Assembly (NCBI GenBank): GCA_948744995.1
Contig: CAPZCD010000019.1
Coordinates: 1 to 18,055, forward strand
Direction of reading: 5' to 3'
Source of the DNA: an uncultured Rickettsiales bacterium
Lineage (GTDB): Bacteria; Pseudomonadota; Alphaproteobacteria; Rickettsiales; UBA1997
DNA length: 18,055 bases
Each line of letters opens with the position of its first letter. Position 1 is the stretch's first letter. The notes below the pieces were generated by a model. It did not search any database. It saw only the letters and a list, made by a program, of their open reading frames with translations, and was not told the DNA's origin. Made by a program: the position numbers and the translations under genes. Positions 6,914-13,345 of this stretch are shown here, piece after piece.

Positions 6914-7742
6914 AGTGAATAAAAAAATTGGTAAGGGTCTATCGTCTCTATTGGGTAATAAAAGTTTATCAATAATAGATTCTAAGGATGAAATAGATAT
7001 AAACTCTATAGTTATCAATAAGAATCAACCAAGAAAAAATTTTGATAATGAGGCTCTGGAAGAACTGGTACAATCCATTAAGAAGTTTGGAATACTACAA
7101 CCAATTATTGTTAGAAAAGTAGGTAATAATTACGAGATAATCGCGGGAGAGAGACGCTATAGGTCAGCATTGTTGGCTGGTCTAAAAAAAGTACCAGTAA
7201 TAGTAAAAAATTTAGAAGATAAAGAAGCTTTTAGTCTCAGCATAATAGAAAATATACAAAGGGAGGATTTGAATCCAATAGAAGAGGCCAATGCTTATCA
7301 GGAACTTGTTGAAAAATATAATTATAAGCAGCAGGATATAGCAGATATAATAGGAAAAAGTAGAAGTCATATAGCAAATCTGATGAGGTTGCTATCTCTA
7401 CCGGAGAAGGTAAAAAAATGCCTGATAGAAGGAAAAATAGAAATGGGACATGCGAGAGCGCTGGTAAACTATGAAAATGCAGAAGATATTATAGATTATA
7501 TTGTTGATAATAAGCTGACGGTTAGAGAGGTTGAAAATTTAATTAAAGAAAGCAGGATTCCAAATCCTAAAAAATTTAACAGAAAAGCTCCCCCTAATAG
7601 AATTACTGGTAAGATTGGTGAATTTTCAAAGAAAATTGGGCTTGCTTGTAAAGTAACCTATAATGAAGAAGATGGATCTGGTAGTTTGGTGATAAAATTC
7701 AAAACTGAGGACGAATTACTAAATTTTATTAACAAATTTTAA
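6906..7742 (+). CDS. parB: Chromosome-partitioning protein ParB (CTP-dependent clamp)
   Basis: ParB binds parS, uses CTP to close into a sliding clamp that spreads on flanking DNA, and stimulates ParA. The N-terminal KKIGKGLSSLLG (about 6-17) is the typical lead motif that contacts ParA. The CTP-binding domain shows QPRKNF, GERRYRSALLAG (81-92; GERR box) and ENIQREDLNPIEEA (115-128). A helix-turn-helix follows at about 142-161 (QQDIADIIGKSRSHIANLMR), which reads parS. The C-terminal dimerisation segment ends LVIKFKTEDELLNFINKF. At 278 residues the length is normal. It starts within the parA end and is followed after 7 nt by the MurD-derived gene. All the ParB motifs I looked for are intact, in line with the well-preserved parS sites upstream. 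Confidence 0.96.
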   Translation: MTEVNKKIGKGLSSLLGNKSLSIIDSKDEIDINSIVINKNQPRKNFDNEALEELVQSIKKFGILQPIIVRKVGNNYEIIAGERRYRSALLAGLKKVPVIVKNLEDKEAFSLSIIENIQREDLNPIEEANAYQELVEKYNYKQQDIADIIGKSRSHIANLMRLLSLPEKVKKCLIEGKIEMGHARALVNYENAEDIIDYIVDNKLTVREVENLIKESRIPNPKKFNRKAPPNRITGKIGEFSKKIGLACKVTYNEEDGSGSLVIKFKTEDELLNFINKF

Positions 7743-7749
7743 TAATTTA

Positions 7750-9120
7750 ATGTTAGTCAATAATATAAAAGATGGAAATAAAAAAATACTTATAATTGGC
7801 ATTAACAGTTTGAGTGTATCTCTGGATAAAATATTGGTGGATTATGGTAATAGTGTAGTTTTTTTTGAAAAAAATGATACTTTATCAAAAAATTATAGGG
7901 ATATAGCTACTAGACCGGCAGAAATACTGAACTCCTTAGAATACGATTTCAATAGTTTCGATTATATAATTATTAGTAAAAAATTAAATTTTGGTGATTT
8001 TGAAACAGACAATCTAATTGCTACTCTAAACAAATTAGCGGATAAAACCTATACTATTTCGGAAATTATTTATAATTTGTATCCTAATAAACATTTTATA
8101 CACATTATAGATGAAACCTATAGGAGTTTAGTCTATTCTGAGTTAGAATATATTTATAAAGAGAACTCGATTAATAGTACAAGATTACCATTTTTGGAAA
8201 ATAGAGATGAAGAAGAGCTGAAAAATATGGATATTTCTGATATAGAGATATTTATGGTTGGTGATTTTAATAGGGAATTTATAAAGGAACTGGATTTTGA
8301 TATACTAGGTTTTTTTGATCTTCAGGATGAAGTTGTGGAAGATTGCATTAAAAATTTATTTCTAAAGCAGAGCCAAAATTCAAAAGCTTTTGTAAATGTA
8401 GATAATGAATACCTAAAGGAATTTTATAAAAATATCAGTAAAAACAATAATTTATCTTCTAAAATAATAGAAATATCAACAAAAAAACTACTGGAAAGTG
8501 GTTATTCATATGTAAATGATACCATATACTGCTATGCCGGAGATAATGAATCTTATGATCTGATTGAGAATGATTATATAGCAACAACTACTATTGGTAA
8601 AGTTAGTACCTTAGCTTCATTTGCAATAGCTGTTAATACTAAACAAACAGGAGATGTTGTAATGGAATGTTTGGAGACGTTTCGCGGTCCTCCTAATATT
8701 ATTGAATATGTCAATAAAATTGATAATATGAAATTTATAAATAACATTTTTGCTACCACTGACGAGATATTAACTTCACCTTTTGAAACCTATAGTAATA
8801 TATATGTTATTTTCATAACTAATGGCAGGCAAAGTAACTTCTTTAGGGTTAAAAACTATATGAAAAACATAAAAAAAGTATTCTTAGTGGATATGTTTGA
8901 TTGTGTTAATTTGAGTGAAAATGAAAAGAAAATGAATATTAAAAAATATAGGAATATAAATGAGGCATTTGCAGATGCTGTGAAAGATATAAAAGAAAAT
9001 ACTAAAGATGAACCGGAAGAGACTACGATTTTACTCAGTCCAATCATTGGCGATAGAATGAATGTAGTTTACTATAAGGATTATGGAATAAAATTTAAAA
9101 AATTGATAGAGGATTTATAA
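7750..9120 (+). CDS. MurD-derived protein lacking the ligase active site (probable pseudoenzyme)
   Basis: MurD adds D-glutamate to UDP-MurNAc-L-alanine in peptidoglycan synthesis. This 456-residue protein follows MurD (about 440 residues) along its length. It has the N-terminal Rossmann segment KKILIIGIN (11-19) and DYIIISKKL (71-79), at the place of MurD's SPGI. The C-terminal-domain block FRGPPNIIEYV (from 311) matches FxGLPHRxEyV, and MKFINNIFATT (327-337) matches the INDSKATN strand. The final TILLSP (426-431), then KFKKLIEDL, matches MurD's LLSPACAS tail. The active site is lost: the P-loop TGTNGKST is replaced by IDETYRSL (120-127), HR by NI, SKATN by IFATT, and the ATP-domain Glu and His motifs are not recognisable. 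The intact 456-codon frame and tight spacing (7 nt after parB, 1 nt before tmk) indicate a maintained gene. A very divergent unrelated Rossmann protein is the alternative, but the C-terminal matches make that unlikely. Confidence 0.8.
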   Translation: MLVNNIKDGNKKILIIGINSLSVSLDKILVDYGNSVVFFEKNDTLSKNYRDIATRPAEILNSLEYDFNSFDYIIISKKLNFGDFETDNLIATLNKLADKTYTISEIIYNLYPNKHFIHIIDETYRSLVYSELEYIYKENSINSTRLPFLENRDEEELKNMDISDIEIFMVGDFNREFIKELDFDILGFFDLQDEVVEDCIKNLFLKQSQNSKAFVNVDNEYLKEFYKNISKNNNLSSKIIEISTKKLLESGYSYVNDTIYCYAGDNESYDLIENDYIATTTIGKVSTLASFAIAVNTKQTGDVVMECLETFRGPPNIIEYVNKIDNMKFINNIFATTDEILTSPFETYSNIYVIFITNGRQSNFFRVKNYMKNIKKVFLVDMFDCVNLSENEKKMNIKKYRNINEAFADAVKDIKENTKDEPEETTILLSPIIGDRMNVVYYKDYGIKFKKLIEDL

Positions 9121-9121
9121 T

Positions 9122-9760
9122 ATGGAAAAATTAAGAGGTAAATTTATAACCTTTGAAGGAGGGGAGGGGGTTGGAAAGAGTACACAATCTAAGCTCCTCG
9201 TTGAAAAATTAAACAAAAATGGTATAGAAGCTGTTTGGACCAGAGAACCTGGAGGTTGTGAAGATGCAGAAGAAATTAGGAAGTTACTTATAAGTGGAAG
9301 TGCTGGCAGATGGGATGGGATAACGGAACTATTACTTATGTATGCAACTAGGCGTGTGCATACGGAAAAAAAGATAAAACCGTCGTTAAAGAATAATGTA
9401 ACTGTTGTTTCCGATAGATATTTTGATTCCAGCTTTGCTTATCAAGGTTTTGGTCATAATTTACCTATAGAAACTATTGAAACCATTAGAAAAATAGTTT
9501 TAGGAGATTTCAAACCAGACTTAACCATATTTTTGGATATGGACACAGAAGAAGCGTTGAGAAGAACTGATAAAAGAGGGGATAAAAATAGGTTTGAAGA
9601 TATGAATCTTGAATTTCATAGGAGAGTTAAGGAAGGTTTTAATTATATAGTTTCCAAAGAAAAAGAAAGATTTATTCGTATCGATGTTGCCGGCCTGTCT
9701 GTCGAAGTATTGAATAATATGATAATTGCAAAATCTGCCGAATTTTTTTCGAATCAGTAA
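9122..9760 (+). CDS. tmk: Thymidylate kinase
   Basis: Thymidylate kinase phosphorylates dTMP to dTDP with ATP, an essential step to dTTP. The P-loop is FEGGEGVGKSTQ (11-22). TREPGG (about 40-45) contacts dTMP, and SDRYFDSSFAYQG carries the conserved DR(Y/F) and the QG of the substrate pocket. The LID region RRTDKRGDKNRFE (about 156-168) contains several basic residues, as in bacterial enzymes. Length 212 is standard. The ATG lies one base after the stop of the MurD-derived gene, making it the fourth gene of the parA operon. The C-terminus is complete. In many proteobacteria holB follows tmk; here a long palindrome and convergent pgk follow instead. Confidence 0.96.
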   Translation: MEKLRGKFITFEGGEGVGKSTQSKLLVEKLNKNGIEAVWTREPGGCEDAEEIRKLLISGSAGRWDGITELLLMYATRRVHTEKKIKPSLKNNVTVVSDRYFDSSFAYQGFGHNLPIETIETIRKIVLGDFKPDLTIFLDMDTEEALRRTDKRGDKNRFEDMNLEFHRRVKEGFNYIVSKEKERFIRIDVAGLSVEVLNNMIIAKSAEFFSNQ

Positions 9761-9796
9761 GTACGCGCATTTTGAAATATATTTTTATAGAGGAAT

Positions 9797-9806
9797 AGGG
9801 TAGGGT
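9797..9806. repeat. AGGGT tandem repeat, two units
   Basis: Two contiguous copies of AGGGT, the complement of the ACCCT unit repeated four times at 5822-5841, lie just outside the long palindrome downstream of tmk. Alone this would be unremarkable; the shared unit and intergenic position link the two. Confidence 0.55.
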
Positions 9807-9814
9807 AGATGAAG

Positions 9815-9955
9815 CAGTGGTGCAGGATTAGAAGTAATGATAATTATCATGGGATAAAATAGAATAATTCGATTAGTTAACTATAATTACATAACAAATT
9901 AATTCTATCTAATCCCTTCTAATTTAGTTCTATTATCTATATAGTCCTGCTACTG
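9815..9955. repeat. Long imperfect palindrome between convergent tmk and pgk
   Basis: The two halves of this 141-bp segment are imperfect inverted copies around 9885. The outer ends CAGT...GCAGGA (9815-9827) pair with TCCTGCTACTG (9945-9955). GGGATAAAATAGAATAATT (9851-9869) pairs with a near-complement at about 9897-9916, and GTTA (9876-9879) pairs with TAAC (9892-9895). The left arm also contains a perfect 14-bp palindrome, ATGATAATTATCAT (9837-9850). It fills most of the 209-nt gap between tmk and pgk and has no good T tract. It could be a degraded miniature mobile or palindromic element, or act as a two-way transcription barrier. Confidence 0.65.
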
Positions 9956-9969
9956 TTATTAAACCAAAC

Positions 9970-11169
9970 CTATTCCTTTACCATAAGCTTCTCAACTGCC
10001 GGCAATATCCCCTTTTCCAACCACTTCAAAAATGCTCCACCGGCCGTAGACAGATAGGTAAATTTATCAGCTATTCCAGCTTTATTTAAAGCTGCAAGTA
10101 TGTCACCTCCGCCTGCTACGGACTTTATTTTATTCTGTGAAGTTCTTTCGGCTATTATTTTAGCTAACGCATCCGTACCTCTATTAAATGGTGAAATTTC
10201 ATATATTCCAACAGGTCCGTTCCAAATTACCACTTTACATTTTTCTAAGCAGTTGTTAATTAATTCAATGGTTTTGGGACCGATATCTACTATGATATCA
10301 TCATCGGTGAGCTCACCAATCTCTTTTGTAACTGTTTTTTGATTTTCAGCCACTTCTTTAGCTACTACCATATCAATAGGTAATATAACTTCACATTTAT
10401 GTTCTTTGGCAGATTTTAATAAATTTAGGGCGTCATCCTTTAGCTCCTCTTCCTTTAAAGATTTACCGACATTGGTACCTTTTGCATGCAGAAAAGTATT
10501 AGCCATGCCGCCACCAACAACCACATAATCGCTCTTGGATACCAAAGATCCCAGCAGTTCCAACTTGGTGGATACTTTAGATCCGCCTACCATAACCATA
10601 ACCGGCCTTTCGGGATTAGATACAAGTTTTGTTAAGTTGTTTAACTCATATTCAAGGTTTATACCTGCATAAGAGTCAAGTAAAGTAGGAACTCCAACCA
10701 TAGATGCGTGTTTTCTGTGACAGGTTGAAAAAGCATCATTGACATATATGTCGGCTAAACCAGCTAATTCCTTGGCAAAGTCTTTATCATTTTCTTCTTC
10801 GCCTTTATGAAAACGCAAATTCTCCAGTAAAATTACTTCACCAAAATTTGAATTTTTTATAATGTCTTTGGTTTTTTTGCCGATACAATCATCGGCATAA
10901 TGGAATTTTATGTTTGGCATTAATTCCTTGAGCTTGTTTAGGATTATTTTTAATGAATATTCTTCTTCAAAGCCGTTACCTTTTGCTTTTCCGAGATGGG
11001 TAGCCAAAACTACTTTTGCTTTGTTTTTTGTAAGATATTCTATTGTTGGTATGGTGGCTTTTATTCTTGTGTCATCAAGTATAACTCCATTTTTGATGGA
11101 TACGTTCATGTCTGCTCTTAAAAAAACAGTTTTGCCGTTAACGGCACATTCTTCTATCTTTTTAAACAT
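9970..11169 (-). CDS. pgk: Phosphoglycerate kinase
   Basis: Phosphoglycerate kinase interconverts 1,3-bisphosphoglycerate plus ADP with 3-phosphoglycerate plus ATP. Motifs, numbered from the chosen start: FLRADMNV (16-23), THLGKAKG (57-64), the NDAFSTCHRKHASMVG block, PVMVMVGGSKVSTKL, VIWNGPVGIYE and AGGGDILAALNKAG near the end. I chose ATG 11169 (product 399 residues, MFKKIEECAV) over an in-frame ATG 57 nt upstream, because it gives the family's normal length and because a TATAAT covers plus-strand 11218-11223, immediately next to the upstream ATG. Oddities: HLGK replaces the common HLGR, and GGGDI replaces GGGD(S/T). Both are near substrate-binding positions, but the rest is well conserved, so activity is likely. 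No other glycolytic gene is visible nearby. It converges on tmk and diverges from holA. Confidence 0.95.
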   Translation of the reverse strand: MFKKIEECAVNGKTVFLRADMNVSIKNGVILDDTRIKATIPTIEYLTKNKAKVVLATHLGKAKGNGFEEEYSLKIILNKLKELMPNIKFHYADDCIGKKTKDIIKNSNFGEVILLENLRFHKGEEENDKDFAKELAGLADIYVNDAFSTCHRKHASMVGVPTLLDSYAGINLEYELNNLTKLVSNPERPVMVMVGGSKVSTKLELLGSLVSKSDYVVVGGGMANTFLHAKGTNVGKSLKEEELKDDALNLLKSAKEHKCEVILPIDMVVAKEVAENQKTVTKEIGELTDDDIIVDIGPKTIELINNCLEKCKVVIWNGPVGIYEISPFNRGTDALAKIIAERTSQNKIKSVAGGGDILAALNKAGIADKFTYLSTAGGAFLKWLEKGILPAVEKLMVKE

Positions 11170-11217
11170 AAAATTATATAAATTGTTTATTTGGTAAAAT
11201 ATTATTTCGGTAAAAAA

Positions 11218-11223
11218 ATTATA
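11218..11223 (-). promoter_or_regulatory. Likely -10 box of pgk
   Basis: A perfect TATAAT on the minus strand lies about 50 nt upstream of the chosen pgk start and abuts the alternative upstream ATG (11224-11226). I see no good -35 box at 16-18 bp. Its placement favours the shorter pgk product. Confidence 0.4.
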
Positions 11224-11328
11224 CAATATTTATATAAATATAAAGTATTTTTAGGAATTCCCCAATTGCCTTTTTCACAACAAGTAGTACCATCTAATAA
11301 ATAAAATTTAGACCAACAAGATTCAGAA

Positions 11329-12369
11329 ATGAAAATAGACTACAAAAATGCCGAAACCACAATAATTAGTTTAACCAAACAGAATATAACCAAATGCTTA
11401 TTACTATACGGTGAATCTATATCTTCAGTTGAAAACAAATATAGACTGGCGATTAATACCTTCAAAAAAGATTCATTCGATATCTCCAACATTAATCCAG
11501 ATTTAATGAAATCCAACGAAGGTTTTTTATGCGAAGAATTTTTATCAATATCCATGTTTGCCACCAAGACGCTCTACACCTTAAGGTTAGTAGAAAAAGA
11601 AAATAGCTATACAAAGGATTTAGAAACTCTATTCGAAAATAATAATCTAGATACGAACCCAAATTTTTTAGTTGTCACTGCCAACAATCTGGATTCGTCA
11701 TCATCCTTAAGAAAATATGCCGAAAAATCAAAATATATAGCTTGTGTAGCCTGCTATGAAGAAAGTGAAAAAAACCTGATGGTTTTTATAGCAAACAAAC
11801 TGAAGGAATTTAATTTTATTTTTAATGGTGAGGTTGTTGAATATTTATTCGATAATATAGGCAGTAATAGCCTAATTATAGAAAATGAAATAAAAAAAAT
11901 AGATCTTTTTAAAGGAGAGGATAGGAAATTAACCATTGATGATGTTGAAAAAATAGTAATTGATGTGTCTAGTAGTGATATAAATGATTTTTGTAATAGT
12001 TTTTGTGATTTAAATACGAATGAAACTTTTAGAATTTTGAATAAAATTTTTAATGAAGATATAGAACCTATAGTACTGATAAGATCTTTATCAAAACATT
12101 TTCTGCAACTACAGAAAATCAGATTTTTTGTAGATAGTGGTAGCGATCTAAATGATGTGTTTAAAAGCGAAAGAATTTTTTGGAAACAGCAGATTTTTAT
12201 AAGAAATTATATAAAAAAATGGAGTTTTAAAGAAATTAATCTTATATTAGAAAAGTTGTTGTCTGTAGAGAAAGAGAGTAAATTTAGTCCAAACGGTAAA
12301 TTAATTTTTGAAAATTTCATACTTAAATATTTTTTGAGAAAAAAGCAGAATAAAAATAATATCACATGA
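11329..12369 (+). CDS. holA: DNA polymerase III subunit delta (clamp loader)
   Basis: Delta is the wrench of the clamp loader, prying open the beta ring. The N-terminal CLLLYGESISSVENKYR corresponds to the family's opening strand and helix. SISMFATKTLYTLR (about 73-86) aligns with the beta-interacting element, with M76-F77 in place of the Leu-Phe pair of E. coli delta. The middle shows FLVVTANNLDSSSSLRKYAE and the collar domain includes IEPIVLIRSLSKHFLQLQKI and SFKEINLILEKLLSVEKESK. Length 346 is normal. No Shine-Dalgarno is visible. It ends in ATGA, overlapping the next gene by 4 nt, so the two are translationally coupled. In many alphaproteobacteria holA lies near leuS or lptE; here neither is visible. 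Confidence 0.9.
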   Translation: MKIDYKNAETTIISLTKQNITKCLLLYGESISSVENKYRLAINTFKKDSFDISNINPDLMKSNEGFLCEEFLSISMFATKTLYTLRLVEKENSYTKDLETLFENNNLDTNPNFLVVTANNLDSSSSLRKYAEKSKYIACVACYEESEKNLMVFIANKLKEFNFIFNGEVVEYLFDNIGSNSLIIENEIKKIDLFKGEDRKLTIDDVEKIVIDVSSSDINDFCNSFCDLNTNETFRILNKIFNEDIEPIVLIRSLSKHFLQLQKIRFFVDSGSDLNDVFKSERIFWKQQIFIRNYIKKWSFKEINLILEKLLSVEKESKFSPNGKLIFENFILKYFLRKKQNKNNIT

Positions 12370-13277
12370 TTAAAGAAATCACTGTTAAAACAGCTTTACA
12401 TTATCACGACACAAAATTCGCCTCAAACTACGATCTAAATATCTACAGAGGATGCGAACACAGATGTAAGTATTGTTTCGCGCAATATTCTCATAAATAT
12501 CTTGAAAGTGATTTTTTCAATGATATTTATGTAAAAACCAATATAGCTGAAATATTAGATAAGGAACTTGCCAAAAAAACTTGGAAACATGAGTTAATAA
12601 ACATATCGGGCGTATGTGATTGCTACCAACCGATTGAGAAGAATTATAAAATTATGCCAAAAGTTTTGGAGGTTTTTATAAAACATAAAAATCCAGTTTT
12701 TATACTAACGAAATCAGATCTGATAGCTAGAGATTATGAACTTATAAAAGAACTAAGCGATATAACGCAAGTTTGTATTTCAACCACCATAACGACTTTA
12801 GATGAAGATATTAGAAAAAAGTTGGAACCAAATACTTGTTCGTCGATTGATAGATTAAAAATGTTATCTAAATTTGTAGGACTGAATTGTAAAACAAATG
12901 TTATGTTAATGCCTATTATTCCGTACCTTACGGATAGCAAAAGAAATTTGGAGGGAATATATAAACTATGTTATGAAACTGGTATAGAACATATAATACC
13001 TGCTCCTTTACATTTAAGGGGTTCTTTAAAAAGGTATTTTTATTCGTTTTTACAGAAGGAATTTCCTGATACGTTTGATAAAATTGTTAAACTGTATGAC
13101 ACGGCCTACGTGAAAAAGGAATATACTAAAAAGCTTAATGAGTTTTTGTTTAGCTTAAAGAAAAAGTATGGAATATATAGTTTGAAAAATGATGTTGTGG
13201 TGGATACTGTAACTAATAAGATGGATAATTTTTCTGAGGATAATAGTAAACAACTGGATTTGTTTGGAATAACTTGA
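12366..13277 (+). CDS. SPL-like radical SAM protein (COG1533 type) with C-terminal clamp-binding motif
   Basis: This belongs to the radical SAM group annotated as DNA repair photolyase or spore-photoproduct-lyase-like. The [4Fe-4S] motif is RGCEHRCKYCFA, with cysteines 30, 34 and 37. Other family marks are the DF...VKTN segment, SGVCDCYQPIEK (about 81-92), ILTKSDLIARDYELI, ISTTITTLDEDIRKKLEPNT, SIDRLKML and MPIIPYLTD. The substrate of this subfamily is not established, and classic spore photoproduct is unlikely in this kind of bacterium. The chain of 303 residues ends in QLDLFGIT; QLDLF (296-300) matches the canonical beta-clamp-binding pentapeptide QL(S/D)LF, preceded by a flexible Asp/Asn/Ser-rich stretch. 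It overlaps holA by 4 nt, so a DNA replication-linked repair role is a reasonable inference. Confidence 0.85.
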   Translation: MIKEITVKTALHYHDTKFASNYDLNIYRGCEHRCKYCFAQYSHKYLESDFFNDIYVKTNIAEILDKELAKKTWKHELINISGVCDCYQPIEKNYKIMPKVLEVFIKHKNPVFILTKSDLIARDYELIKELSDITQVCISTTITTLDEDIRKKLEPNTCSSIDRLKMLSKFVGLNCKTNVMLMPIIPYLTDSKRNLEGIYKLCYETGIEHIIPAPLHLRGSLKRYFYSFLQKEFPDTFDKIVKLYDTAYVKKEYTKKLNEFLFSLKKKYGIYSLKNDVVVDTVTNKMDNFSEDNSKQLDLFGIT

Positions 13278-13301
13278 TTATTTTGTTTTTATTTTTAAAA
13301 T
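13274..13301 (+). promoter_or_regulatory. Possible promoter of the 599-residue gene
   Basis: TTGATT (13274-13279) and TAAAAT (13296-13301) are spaced by 16 bp and overlap the end of the preceding gene. The implied leader is about 38 nt and contains a good ribosome binding site. I see no terminator after the radical SAM gene, so read-through is also possible. Confidence 0.4.
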
Positions 13302-13345
13302 GACGGTAGTTTAGTTTATTAATCAAAAAGATTAGGAGAAATAAG

